Source of the DNA: Bacteroidia bacterium
GTDB lineage: Bacteria; Bacteroidota; Bacteroidia; SpSt-205
DNA: 64,000 nucleotides
NCBI GenBank assembly: GCA_026414975.1
Contig: JAOAHZ010000001.1
Coordinates: 103,025 to 167,024, forward strand
Direction of reading: 5' to 3'
Positions within the stretch are counted from its first letter, which is position 1. Each line of letters opens with the position of its first letter. Below, piece by piece: positions 38,655 through 47,878 of this stretch. The notes beneath the pieces were generated by a model, which searched no databases, was not told the DNA's origin, and was given only the letters and a program-made list of their open reading frames with translations. The position numbers were made by a program, and so were the translations under genes.

Positions 38655-40215
38655 GGATTTGCCGAGCTTGCTGCACGACGGGGTCGCGCGCTACGATAAA
38701 GTCATACTCCCCTTTGATGCCCAAGCCATGATAAGCCCGCAGCTGCCCTATGAGAACCCTTAGGGCTGGTTCTGAGTGCTTGAGCTGAGCTATGTAGTAT
38801 TCTTGGAGAGCTGTTTCAAGGTCCTTTAGGGCTTTCTGCACGGAAAGGGTATCGGGTAGTTGATGGCGGAGAGCTGATAGGGGCCCCTCAACTTCGGCTC
38901 TAAGGGCTACTGGATAGGCACGAAGTGAATCTAACAGCGCATTTACCTGAACAGCCGAAGGCAATTCTACGGTCAAGCTGGCGGAGTCACGAGGGATTTT
39001 ATCTCGGTGTTGGGCCAAAAAGTAGAAAAAGTACGGCTCAATCCGCTCGCGCTGCGTTGTAGTTAGGTAGGATTCTACCTCTATGTCGGGGGTTATGCCG
39101 CTGCCCTCACGAATAGGACGACCATTCCGAGTTCGGAAGATGCGTTCAGTCTGCGACCCTTTGGGCAGGAGCTGAATACAGCGTCCAGCCGCCGTGTAAT
39201 ACCTCGACACGGTTATCTTCATCTGGGTATTTTCAACGAGGGGGCGCACCACCTGTACGAGTCCCTTGCCGAACGAACGTTTCCCAATGGTCACCGCTCG
39301 ATCTAAGTCTTGAAGGGTTCCAGCTACTATTTCAGAAGCGCTAGCGCTGTGCTCATTGATAAGGACCGCCAAGGGAAGAGTGGGTTCAAGGGGATGCGAC
39401 TGGGCATAATACTTTTGATTAGACTCAGCCATACGGCCGCGGGTCTCTAAGAGGAGTTCTCCCTTGGGGAGAAAAAAGTTTAGGATGTCCAGGGCTTCGC
39501 TCATCAAGCCCCCGGGGTTATCTCGCAAGTCAAGGATAAGCCCCTTGAGAGGGGACTGAGTCTTAAGGTGGATAAGATGCTGCCTAAATGCCTCTGCACA
39601 ACCGCGGCTGAACTGGGTGAGAGCGATATAGCCGATCTGCCCAGGTAGGATAGCGGTATAAGGCACAGATTCAGACTCTATCTCGGCTCGCGTTAGACGC
39701 AGCTCTTGAGAGCGGCGAGTAGTGGGGTGAAAAACCTTTACCGTTACGGTAGTTTTAGGCATACCGCGCAGCAGCTTCTGAATCTGCTCCAAAGAGAGAG
39801 CGGAGGTAGGCTGCTTTTCAATCTCCAGTAGTAGGTCACCAGGCTCTATACCAGCCTTTTCAGCCGGACTACCTGGGAGAATGCGCCGACATAAAACCTT
39901 CCCCTCCAAAGGTTGAAGAACTAACCCAACCCCCGCATATTGTCCGCTTTGTTCAAGCTGAGCTTGTGTAACCTCCATAGCACCGTAGAAGTTAGTATAG
40001 GGGTCTAACTCGTTGAGCATACTTTCAATAGCTCGGGTGGTAAGCTTATCTAAGTCAGGCACATCTACGTAGTTCTGAGCCAGTTCTTGTAGGACTCTAC
40101 CGTAAATCTCAATATTACGGCCGAGACGATAAAGAGGGTCTTGCCATGAGAGCACTAAGAGTCCCACACCTATCAAGCCCAGAGGGAGAAACCGCTGCGC
40201 ATGTCTCATCCTCAT
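38614..40215 (-). CDS. C-terminal processing peptidase (S41, CtpA-like)
   Basis: A 533-residue periplasmic protease. An N-terminal membrane anchor or signal segment (FLPLGLIGVGLLVLSW) is followed by a helical region, a PDZ domain (about 95-175, with GVGLVLQPLEGKVLCRRILP and SPAEKAGIEPGDLLLEI) and the S41 catalytic core. The nucleophile Ser is in NEHSASASEIVAGTLQ and the Lys in GKRSFGKGLVQV; GLILDLRDNPGGLMSEA is the substrate-binding loop. A C-terminal helical extension follows. The family trims the C-termini of envelope proteins. The ATG at 40215 (MRMRHAQ) is preferred to 40254; a near-perfect box (GATTTTTG) lies 9 nt upstream. Confidence 0.9.
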   Translation of the reverse strand: MRMRHAQRFLPLGLIGVGLLVLSWQDPLYRLGRNIEIYGRVLQELAQNYVDVPDLDKLTTRAIESMLNELDPYTNFYGAMEVTQAQLEQSGQYAGVGLVLQPLEGKVLCRRILPGSPAEKAGIEPGDLLLEIEKQPTSALSLEQIQKLLRGMPKTTVTVKVFHPTTRRSQELRLTRAEIESESVPYTAILPGQIGYIALTQFSRGCAEAFRQHLIHLKTQSPLKGLILDLRDNPGGLMSEALDILNFFLPKGELLLETRGRMAESNQKYYAQSHPLEPTLPLAVLINEHSASASEIVAGTLQDLDRAVTIGKRSFGKGLVQVVRPLVENTQMKITVSRYYTAAGRCIQLLPKGSQTERIFRTRNGRPIREGSGITPDIEVESYLTTTQRERIEPYFFYFLAQHRDKIPRDSASLTVELPSAVQVNALLDSLRAYPVALRAEVEGPLSALRHQLPDTLSVQKALKDLETALQEYYIAQLKHSEPALRVLIGQLRAYHGLGIKGEYDFIVARDPVVQQARQILTDPPRYEKILRP

Positions 40216-40235
40216 AAGGTACAGCAAAAATCCGA

Positions 40236-40243
40236 TACCTTTG
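40236..40243 (+). promoter_or_regulatory. -7 promoter element TACCTTTG of the outer-membrane protein operon
   Basis: A perfect TAnnTTTG, 5 nt before the ATG at 40249. The divergent protease gene starts at 40215, so its promoter region overlaps this one. Confidence 0.7.
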
Positions 40244-40248
40244 AGGAG

Positions 40249-41778
40249 ATGCAAAGATGGGTCTGCCTCTTAACTTTAGGTGCCCTTATAGCTCAGAACG
40301 ACTTAGATGCCGAACGGTGGAGCCAAAGCATTCCACAGGGCTCAGCCCGCGCCATAGCCATGGGAGGAGCTTTTTCGGCCTTAGGGGGTGACCCAGCTAA
40401 CCTAACCCAGAACCCCGCCGGCTTAGGCTTATTCATGCGAGGAGGCCTATGGCTCACGCCCACTTTATCAGTGCCCACAACCTCCACTTCCTATATCGGC
40501 ACACAATCGGATAGTCGTTCTCACCTTGGTCTGAGTCAGCTCGCTGTCATCTTCCACGGAAGGGGGGGGAAAAAGATTACCCACTGGAACTTTGGCTTCG
40601 GCTACAATCAGGAAGGTTTCTTTGTGCAAAATAGCCGCGCTCAAGGCTTCAACCCCCGGAACTCCATCACGCAATCATTCGCAGAGCAGGCGGAAGGGAT
40701 TCCCGATACTTTACTATTTGGTTCTCCTGCTCTGGCCTACAACACCTTCGTTCTAAACACAGGCGGTAGTCCCTCAAGCTGGGGCATTATAGATGTTGTC
40801 TCCACCAATCCTTGGCGCTACCAAGGCGTGTTTTACAATGGCGGCATTTTCCAAGAAATCGCTCGGCAAGAGAGGGGGCGTCTAAACACCTGGAGTATTT
40901 CAGCTGGGCTCTGCTATCAGAACACAATATTTTTCGGAGCTGCCCTCCTTATTCGCTCCTTATCTTATACCAATCTCTACCGTTTCCGAGAAGTGGACAC
41001 CGAAAACCGCTACGATGGATCTCATAACACTTCGCCAGCGGATGAAATGGTCTTCCGCGAAAAATACACCTCCAGCGGCAGCGGCGTCGGACTGTCTGTA
41101 GGGATGATCGTAGAACCGATAGACTACCTGCGCTTGGGTGTAAGCTTCATCACGGGCTCTCGTATCCGCATTACAGACGAATACACAGCAGACATGGAAT
41201 TAACGATGGATGACGGAAAGACAGCCTCTGCTTCGTATGAAGAGCCATTGCAGTTTGATTATCGTTTTACCTACCCTTATAGAGTGAATGCTGGCGCTGC
41301 CCTGATTATCCCACAGCGGGGTATAATATCCGTAGAAGCGGACTATTTAGACTATCGAACTGTGAGCTTTAGTTCAAGAAGCTACTCATACGACCGAGAA
41401 AACGAACTCATAGAACGCTCGTTCAGCGGAGCTTACAATCTGCGCATAGGCACAGAATGGCTTATAGGAGAAGGGATAAGCATTCGGGGCGGCTACGCAT
41501 ACTGCGCTCCTGTACGCAATCCAGAGGCCCGTCAATACTACTCGGACCCAGCTCGTCCCAATGAGCTGACTACCTTAGCCATGCAGCGACAGTTTATCTC
41601 TCTGGGTGGTGGCTATGCACTCGGTAGCTTTTTTGTAGATGTGGCGTATGTGTATAGCATGAGTGCCCAAAAATATCTCCCATATGTGGTGCGTTCTCCA
41701 TCTTATGCTCCAGCTCCGGTTGTAGTCATACAAAACCGAACCAGTCGTATTTTGACCACCTTTGGGTTTCGTTTTTGA
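40249..41778 (+). CDS. outer-membrane protein, OmpP1/FadL/TodX-like
   Basis: A 509-residue outer-membrane barrel. The signal peptide MQRWVCLLTLGALIAQ is followed by SARAIAMGGAFSALGGDPAN and LTQNPAGLGLF, the N-terminal plug motif of FadL-like transport proteins in Bacteroidota. The rest alternates aromatic and polar strands (YLRLGVSFITGSRIRITDEY, ISVEADYLDYRTVSF), and the protein ends in Phe (FGFRF), as expected for barrel assembly. It probably lets hydrophobic compounds cross the outer membrane. The ATG at 40249 is used because it gives the signal peptide and follows the promoter box. It is the first gene of a five-gene operon. Confidence 0.82.
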   Translation: MQRWVCLLTLGALIAQNDLDAERWSQSIPQGSARAIAMGGAFSALGGDPANLTQNPAGLGLFMRGGLWLTPTLSVPTTSTSYIGTQSDSRSHLGLSQLAVIFHGRGGKKITHWNFGFGYNQEGFFVQNSRAQGFNPRNSITQSFAEQAEGIPDTLLFGSPALAYNTFVLNTGGSPSSWGIIDVVSTNPWRYQGVFYNGGIFQEIARQERGRLNTWSISAGLCYQNTIFFGAALLIRSLSYTNLYRFREVDTENRYDGSHNTSPADEMVFREKYTSSGSGVGLSVGMIVEPIDYLRLGVSFITGSRIRITDEYTADMELTMDDGKTASASYEEPLQFDYRFTYPYRVNAGAALIIPQRGIISVEADYLDYRTVSFSSRSYSYDRENELIERSFSGAYNLRIGTEWLIGEGISIRGGYAYCAPVRNPEARQYYSDPARPNELTTLAMQRQFISLGGGYALGSFFVDVAYVYSMSAQKYLPYVVRSPSYAPAPVVVIQNRTSRILTTFGFRF

Positions 41779-41783
41779 TAGCT

Positions 41784-42713
41784 ATGCGGGCTCTGGTTAT
41801 AGGAGCAGGCGGACAGATTGGACGAGCTCTTGTACCCGCTCTTCTTGATTATGGCTATCAGGTTTTAGCAACTGATATTGTTCCCTTAGACTATCCTACG
41901 GCGACTGCTTATTTGGATGTGCTGGACAAAGAAGGGCTCCGCCGTATCCTCCGAGAGTGGCAACCTGAGGCTGTATATCACTTAGCTGCCTACCTCTCGG
42001 CTAAGTCTGAAATGGAACCCGAGCGAGGGTGGAGCATAAATCTAACCGCTACCTGGCAAGTCTTTGATGCTTGTGTGGAAGCAAATGTAGACCGGGTCTT
42101 CTGGGCAAGCTCTATTGCAGCATTCGGCCCTCACACCCCTCGCGAAGCAACTCCTCAGTATCCTCATATGGACCCCATCGGTCTTTATGGCATTGCCAAA
42201 CTAACAGGCGAAAGACTGGCGGAGTACTACTATTATCGGTACGATTTAGACGTGCGCAGTTTGCGCTTTCCAGGTATTATAGGCCCCGGCTATCTCCCCC
42301 AAGGCGGAACAACTGACTTCGCCGTACATATGTTCTACGCTGCCCTTCACGAGAAACGCTATACCTGTTACCTCCAGCCAGACACGAGGCTGCCGATGCT
42401 CTACATAGACGATGCGATATCAGGCATTATTCGGTTGATGCAGGCACCGAGAGAAGCGATTACCGTACGAGGGGCCTACAATATCCATGGCATGAGCTTT
42501 TCACCAGCGGAGTTAGTCGCAGAGATTCAAAAGGCTATACCAGAGTTTGTGTGCGAGTATGTGCCGGACTTCCGCCAGAAGTTAGCAGAAAGTTGGCCCC
42601 GGAGTTTAGATGACAGTTATGCTCGTCGGGACTGGAACTGGCGGCCTCAATACGATCTGCCTGCTTTAGTTGAGGCTATGTGGAAAGCTTTGGCGCTACA
42701 TGGACAGTCGTGA
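41784..42713 (+). CDS. L-threonine 3-dehydrogenase, epimerase-type short-chain dehydrogenase
   Basis: A 309-residue extended SDR protein. The NAD site is VIGAGGQIGRALVPALLDYG, the catalytic Tyr-Lys pair is in LYGIAKLTGERL, and the serine is in FWASSIAAFGP. LRFPGIIGPGYLPQGGTTDF closely follows the pattern of the NAD-dependent, non-zinc threonine dehydrogenases of Flavobacterium and other Bacteroidota. It oxidises threonine to 2-amino-3-ketobutyrate. A plain sugar epimerase is the alternative, but the GGTTD-FAV segment favours threonine dehydrogenase. The start is 5 nt after the barrel gene, and the end overlaps deoC by 14 nt. Confidence 0.82.
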   Translation: MRALVIGAGGQIGRALVPALLDYGYQVLATDIVPLDYPTATAYLDVLDKEGLRRILREWQPEAVYHLAAYLSAKSEMEPERGWSINLTATWQVFDACVEANVDRVFWASSIAAFGPHTPREATPQYPHMDPIGLYGIAKLTGERLAEYYYYRYDLDVRSLRFPGIIGPGYLPQGGTTDFAVHMFYAALHEKRYTCYLQPDTRLPMLYIDDAISGIIRLMQAPREAITVRGAYNIHGMSFSPAELVAEIQKAIPEFVCEYVPDFRQKLAESWPRSLDDSYARRDWNWRPQYDLPALVEAMWKALALHGQS

Positions 42714-43341
42714 CTTGGCGCCTTACATAGACTACACCCTGCTTCGCCCAGGCTGTACTCGGGCAGAAATAATAGCCTTGTGTGAAAGGGCCATAGCACG
42801 CCACTACGCCGCTGTATGCGTCCCTCCGTATTTTGTCCCAGAGGCAAAAAGACAAGTAGAAGGTTCGCCGGTCCGAGTAACTACTGTAATAGGGTTTCCC
42901 CATGGCATGCATCTCACTGAGGTCAAAATCAGCGAAGCTTACTTAGCCCTACAGATGGGAGCCCAAGAGCTGGATATGGTGATTAATCTCGCTGCTTATT
43001 TTTCGGGGGATGAACGATACGTTCGGGCTGAAATGGAACAGCTTGTAAACTCTACTCATGAGCATGGGGGGCTGGTCAAAGTTATCTTGGAAACAGCGCT
43101 TTTGACCCCCACCCAGATTCAAGAACTCTGTCGCTGGGCAGCAGAGAGTGGAGCAGACTTCGTCAAGACTTCCACAGGCTTTGCGGCCAAAGGTGCGGAT
43201 GTAGAGACTGTACGCTTGATGCGACAAAGTGTGCCAGACTCGATTGGAATAAAGGCTTCTGGTGGCATTCGCACGCCCGAAGTAGCTTGGTCCTTGATTG
43301 AAGCTGGAGCGACCCGTATCGGCACTTCTACGGCCTTATGA
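42700..43341 (+). CDS. deoC: deoxyribose-phosphate aldolase
   Basis: A 213-residue class I aldolase cleaving 2-deoxyribose 5-phosphate to glyceraldehyde 3-phosphate and acetaldehyde. It begins MDSRDLAPYIDYTLLRPGCT; HYAAVCVPPYFVPEAKRQV and TTVIGFPHGMHLTEVKISEA follow. The Schiff-base Lys is in GADFVKTSTGFAAKGA, and the second conserved Lys in GIKASGGIR. The ATG at 42700 is preferred to 42670 because the family starts there, and a near-match box (AAGCTTTG) lies 7 nt upstream. It overlaps threonine dehydrogenase and, by ATGA, the SPOR gene. Confidence 0.95.
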   Translation: MDSRDLAPYIDYTLLRPGCTRAEIIALCERAIARHYAAVCVPPYFVPEAKRQVEGSPVRVTTVIGFPHGMHLTEVKISEAYLALQMGAQELDMVINLAAYFSGDERYVRAEMEQLVNSTHEHGGLVKVILETALLTPTQIQELCRWAAESGADFVKTSTGFAAKGADVETVRLMRQSVPDSIGIKASGGIRTPEVAWSLIEAGATRIGTSTAL

Positions 43342-43784
43342 AGTACCTAACCTGGTGCGTTTCTCTCCTCTTCGCCCAAGATCAATGGAAATCCTTTCGT
43401 CCATTCTACCCGTCAGCCATTCTTTATTCCTCTGAGATACCTCGGCTTGCCGAACCCGCCCCCATACGGGTGGAATGGAAAGTCGCTCCCTCCGCCCAAT
43501 CCCTGTATGATAAAGTACTTCAGTATAACCGTACGGCCGTAACTGTGCCCGGCTACAGAATTCAGCTTATCACTACCGCTGTCCGAGCCGAAGCCGACTC
43601 TATGCGATTTTTTCTACTTGAAAACTACCCTGAGCAGAGCGTGTATATGCTCTACGAAGCACCTCTATATAAACTACGCGTTGGAGACTTCTTGGACAGA
43701 AAAGAAGCGGAGGTCTGGTTAGAGCGTTATCGTCAGGTTTTCTCTGGAGCGTTTATTGTTCCTGATAAAATATTGCGCCCATGA
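43338..43784 (+). CDS. small secreted SPOR-domain-like protein
   Basis: A 148-residue protein with signal peptide MKYLTWCVSLLFAQ. The C-terminal half (about 70-145) has the SPOR pattern: GYRIQLITTAVRAEADSMRF at the first strand and helix, and APLYKLRVGDFLDRKEAEVW at the second. SPOR domains bind denuded glycan strands of peptidoglycan, usually at division sites. The N-terminal half has no recognised domain. It overlaps deoC and the PAS-protein gene by ATGA at each end, so it is tightly co-expressed with the sensor. Confidence 0.7.
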   Translation: MKYLTWCVSLLFAQDQWKSFRPFYPSAILYSSEIPRLAEPAPIRVEWKVAPSAQSLYDKVLQYNRTAVTVPGYRIQLITTAVRAEADSMRFFLLENYPEQSVYMLYEAPLYKLRVGDFLDRKEAEVWLERYRQVFSGAFIVPDKILRP

Positions 43785-46700
43785 GAGGCTGGCGTCTTGG
43801 ATTTTTACTGATTGGGGGATTATGGTTGTTGGGAGGTTCTATGCTATACGTTACGGTCGTGGAAGCAGAGGCTCATCAGCAAGCCGAAGCTATAAGGCGG
43901 ACACTTATCCTTCTAGCGCAGTTTCATCGTGCTCTCGGGTCTGGTGAGACGGTATCGGATACAGTCTTACAGGGGATGAGACGGCTTCCAGAGGCGGCAG
44001 AAATGGAGCCGCTTCTGCGGCGCCTGGAGGAAGGAATAGAAACAGAAAACGACCGACAGGCTCTACTGCGTAGTGCCATCTCCTTAGAAGATCGGTATTA
44101 TGCCGCCCTCGGCGCACAGGAAGAAGCTCGGTATCGCCGTCTTCTTATGTGGTTACTCCTACTGGGCATAGGCTCCTTGACGAGCATTAGCATGGGCGCC
44201 TTTCTTCTTTACAAACAGCAGCGTCAGACGATAGCAGCTCACGAGGCGACTGCGGCTGTCCTGCGGAAGTGGCACCAAGGAGAATGGCAGATTAGCATTC
44301 CACCCGAAGCTTCCGAATCTAAGCTGCTGCTAAACCTGCGCAGCGTATGGCAAAGCATAGATACCTTTCTATCAGCTTTGGCTGAGGGTAAATTGGATTT
44401 CGCTCTCCCCCCCATAGACCATCCCGTTCTGGACCGGATAGAAGCGCTCCGCCGAACACTGCGTCAGCGTTGGGATACTCAATCTGAACAAGTGCTCACT
44501 TTACGCAGTTTAGCGGCCTTCAGTGAAATCCTCAAAGAATCTCAAACAATTCCTCACTTAGCGGACCGTACGATCACGCTGTTGTGTCGGGAGCTGGGCG
44601 CTCATATGGGGGCTTTATTCGTCCGAGAAGAGGGATACCTAACCTTAGTGGGAACATACGCCTACGACTTATCTCAAGCGGCTCAACGCCAGTTTCGCAT
44701 AGGTGAGGGGTTCGTAGGGCAAGCCGCCGCTGAGAAACGCTTGCTGCGCATTCATCCCGTTCCGCCCGGTTATTTGAGGCTTCGTTCTGGACTGGGTGAA
44801 GCCTCTCCCCATACTTTACTGCTAATACCTCTCATCTTTCAAGATGAAGCCTACGGCGTGGTAGAACTCGCCTCCTTAGAAGCCTTCAGTACTACTGCGG
44901 AACCCTTTCTGCAAAAAATCGGCGAGCATATCGGCGCTGCCTTAGCCAACTTCATCTCTCGGGAAAAGCTCACGGCTTTGCTCCGAGAAGAGCAATCCCT
45001 GCGCAAGACCTTAGAAGAAAAGCAATCAGCGCTTCTACGCAGCACTCAGCTCATGGAAGAGGCCCAGCAAAAGCTTATAGAATCGCAGACCCAGCTCGCC
45101 AGCCAGATTAGCGCTATTCGCAGTGCGGCTCTCGTCGTGGAATTGGACACGGCTGGTCTCATCTCCTACGCTAACGACGCCTTCTTGTCCGCAGGGCAAT
45201 ACACCTTAGGGCAGTTACGAGAAAGTTCTTTCCTTGAACTTATCGTTGACAGCAGCTTAGCGGATGAGCTGCAAGCTGCTTTCTGCTCTCACACCACCTG
45301 GCAAGGTAGCCTTCCCCTAAGGGCTTCTTCTGGAGAGGTATTCTGGCTTCAAGCTACATTCGCACCCCTACAGGGTGCAGCCGTCTCAGGCTATATTGGT
45401 ATATGCTTTGACATTACCCGCCCAAAAGTACAAGAAGAAGAGCTACGTCGCATGCTGGAGCAAACTCTTCTTCAAGAAGAGCGGCTACGCGAGACCAATC
45501 AGCGCTTACAAACCCTAAACGAAGAGCTCCTCCATACCCAAACGGAACTTAAGGGCCAAATCGCCGCCGTGGGTAACGCAGCTATTGTTTCTGAGACTGA
45601 CCTTCAAGGCCGAATCATTCGCACCAACGAACGCTTCTTAGAGATTTATGGCTATAAAGCCGAAGAGGTGCTTGGACGAAACCATCGTATTCTAAAGTCG
45701 GGCCATCAGAGCGATGAAGTCTTTGAAGAAATGTGGCGCACCATCTCTCGGGGAGAAGTTTGGCGAGGGGAAGTGCGCAACCGTTCAAAGCATGGACAGT
45801 ATTACTGGATTCTCCTCACGATTACACCTGTTCTGAGCCCTGAGGGTAAAGTTCTCAAGTACATTGGGGTAGGCTTTGACATCACCGCTCAAAAGCGCCA
45901 GGAAGAAGAGCTACGCTCGGCATTAGAGCTATCTCAGGCCCAGCAGCGTGAGCTACGGACCTATACCCAACAGCTCCAAGCAGCTCAAGAAGAAATGCGC
46001 CGCACTCAGGTAGAGCTGCGGGGACAGATCAATGCAGTCAATAACGCCGCTATTGTCGCTGAGACAGACCCCGAAGGACGCATCACTTTTGTCAATGATG
46101 CGTTTTGCGCTATTTCAGGTTATGGGCGTGAAGAGCTTCTGGGCCAGACTCACGCCCTACTCAAATCGGGAAAGCATGACGAAGCTTTCTATCAAGAGCT
46201 ATGGAAGACCTTAGGCCAAAAACACGTCTGGCGGGGTATATTCTGCAATAAACGAAAGGATGGGAGCTTATATTGGATCGGCTCTACTATCACACCTGTA
46301 TTAGACACACGGGGCCGACTGGTGAAGTATATCGCTGTGAGCTTTGACCTAACAGCCCAGATTCAGCAGGAAGAGCGACTTCGAGCCTATGCAGAAGAAC
46401 TGCGCCGAGCTCAAGCAGAACTACGAGGGCAAATACTCGCTGTAGGAAATGCCGCCTATCTTATGGAGACGGACCTCACGGGAGCGCTGCTGTATGCCAA
46501 TGCTGCCGCTCTGGAAGCTTGGGGCTACAAATGGGAAGAAGTCGCAGGACAAAATCTACGCTTCCTAAATAGCGGCCACCATCCCCCCGAGTTCTGGTCA
46601 AACATGTGGGCAACTATCCAAGACGGGCGCGTCTGGCAAGCCGAAGTGCTCAACAAGTCTCGCACAGGAGAACTCTACTGGCAACTTCTTACCATCACGC

Positions 46701-47737
46701 CCATCCGAGACCCAGAAGGTCGCCTGTTCAAGTACATTGGGGTAGCGTTTGATATTACAGCTCAAAAGCGTCAAGGCGAACGCATCCGCCATCTCCTTCA
46801 AGAAGCCCAGGAAAAAGAGCGTTCTCTGTCAGCTTACGCCAAACAACTGGAGACGATCCAAGCCCAGCTTTTAGAGACCCAGTTGGAGCTAACCGGACGC
46901 ATAAACGCTCTCAATAATGCAGCCATTGTCTCCGAGACCGATCCCGAAGGACGGATCACCTTCGTCAATGATGAGGCAACCTATCTATGGGGCTACACCC
47001 GAGATGAGCTCATAGGCCAACCTCATAGCATTATCCGCAGCGAAGCCCACCCTCCCAAGTTTTTTGAACGAATGTGGGATCGCATCCGGAGTGGCTTCGT
47101 CTGGCAAGGAGAAGTTCAAAATCGAGCCAAAGATGGTAGTATTTTCTGGGTGTATCTCACCATCACGCCAGTTTTAGACTCCTCTGGAAAGCCCTATAAG
47201 TATATCGGCGTTGCTTTTGATATCACCCGCCAGAAAGTACAAGCTCAGCGTCTAAAAGAAGCTCTCCGCCAAATAGAAAACCAAAGGCCCTCCGAGTACA
47301 TAGATAAGATTCCCTGGTTCTTGACCGATAAACAAGGGGTGATTCAAGCAGCAAGCCCTGCGACTCTCACCTTACTGGGATATTCAGTAGAAGGATTTAT
47401 TGGCCAGTCAGCCCGAATTCTCCGCAGTTCTAAGACGCCCGACTATCTGCTTATGGACCTATGGGCAACCATCGGACGAGGTCATCCCTGGCATGGATTC
47501 ATAACAAATAAAGACGCCCGGGGCGAAGAGAAGCTCTTCTTTCTAAGCATCTTACCTCAGGAATCCCACCATTTAGCCATTCTACTTCCAGCTGCGGAGG
47601 CTTGCGAGCTCCTCAAGACGGAATGGCTCAAAAACTACGCCCCCATAGAGCTACTGCAGGAGTATGAACTTCGCCTTCAAGCAAGAGATTACGAAATCGA
47701 GGAGCTAAGACGAATCATACAGACCCTTCAGGCATAG
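43781..47737 (+). CDS. membrane-bound GAF/multi-PAS sensor protein without an output domain
   Basis: A 1318-residue protein. Two N-terminal membrane segments (about 6-28 and 127-145) enclose a periplasmic helical region (about 30-125), as in chemoreceptor-like sensors. A linker is followed by a GAF domain (about 247-391), a coiled coil, and six PAS domains starting near residues 437, 587, 743, 880, 1035 and 1177. PAS 2-5 are close copies with the pattern RGQI-AVNNAAIVSETDP, WRGEV-N, YWI-LTITPVL and YIGVAFDITAQK, joined by coiled coils. The protein ends in a short coiled coil (ELRRIIQTLQA); no kinase, cyclase, phosphatase or DNA-binding domain follows. It overlaps the SPOR gene upstream. Confidence 0.88.
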   Translation: MRGWRLGFLLIGGLWLLGGSMLYVTVVEAEAHQQAEAIRRTLILLAQFHRALGSGETVSDTVLQGMRRLPEAAEMEPLLRRLEEGIETENDRQALLRSAISLEDRYYAALGAQEEARYRRLLMWLLLLGIGSLTSISMGAFLLYKQQRQTIAAHEATAAVLRKWHQGEWQISIPPEASESKLLLNLRSVWQSIDTFLSALAEGKLDFALPPIDHPVLDRIEALRRTLRQRWDTQSEQVLTLRSLAAFSEILKESQTIPHLADRTITLLCRELGAHMGALFVREEGYLTLVGTYAYDLSQAAQRQFRIGEGFVGQAAAEKRLLRIHPVPPGYLRLRSGLGEASPHTLLLIPLIFQDEAYGVVELASLEAFSTTAEPFLQKIGEHIGAALANFISREKLTALLREEQSLRKTLEEKQSALLRSTQLMEEAQQKLIESQTQLASQISAIRSAALVVELDTAGLISYANDAFLSAGQYTLGQLRESSFLELIVDSSLADELQAAFCSHTTWQGSLPLRASSGEVFWLQATFAPLQGAAVSGYIGICFDITRPKVQEEELRRMLEQTLLQEERLRETNQRLQTLNEELLHTQTELKGQIAAVGNAAIVSETDLQGRIIRTNERFLEIYGYKAEEVLGRNHRILKSGHQSDEVFEEMWRTISRGEVWRGEVRNRSKHGQYYWILLTITPVLSPEGKVLKYIGVGFDITAQKRQEEELRSALELSQAQQRELRTYTQQLQAAQEEMRRTQVELRGQINAVNNAAIVAETDPEGRITFVNDAFCAISGYGREELLGQTHALLKSGKHDEAFYQELWKTLGQKHVWRGIFCNKRKDGSLYWIGSTITPVLDTRGRLVKYIAVSFDLTAQIQQEERLRAYAEELRRAQAELRGQILAVGNAAYLMETDLTGALLYANAAALEAWGYKWEEVAGQNLRFLNSGHHPPEFWSNMWATIQDGRVWQAEVLNKSRTGELYWQLLTITPIRDPEGRLFKYIGVAFDITAQKRQGERIRHLLQEAQEKERSLSAYAKQLETIQAQLLETQLELTGRINALNNAAIVSETDPEGRITFVNDEATYLWGYTRDELIGQPHSIIRSEAHPPKFFERMWDRIRSGFVWQGEVQNRAKDGSIFWVYLTITPVLDSSGKPYKYIGVAFDITRQKVQAQRLKEALRQIENQRPSEYIDKIPWFLTDKQGVIQAASPATLTLLGYSVEGFIGQSARILRSSKTPDYLLMDLWATIGRGHPWHGFITNKDARGEEKLFFLSILPQESHHLAILLPAAEACELLKTEWLKNYAPIELLQEYELRLQARDYEIEELRRIIQTLQA

Positions 47738-47822
47738 AGAATAAGGCTCGAGAAAACTTTCCAATAGCAAACTGCTCTAAGACTACTACCCTCCCAAGAC
47801 ACGCTCGCCTAAGCATGAAGTT

Positions 47823-47851
47823 GGGGGGCGCTGGCTAAGCCAGCGCCCCCC
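47823..47851. terminator. G-run/C-run hairpin at a convergent gene junction
   Basis: A perfect 13-bp stem. The left arm 47823-47835 is six G then CGCTGGC; the loop is TAA; the right arm is 47839-47851, and two more C follow. It lies between the PAS sensor gene (+) and the giant surface-protein gene (-). There is no T-tract. Confidence 0.6.
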
Positions 47852-47878
47852 CCAGTAATCCAAACTCTTAGCCTCTCT

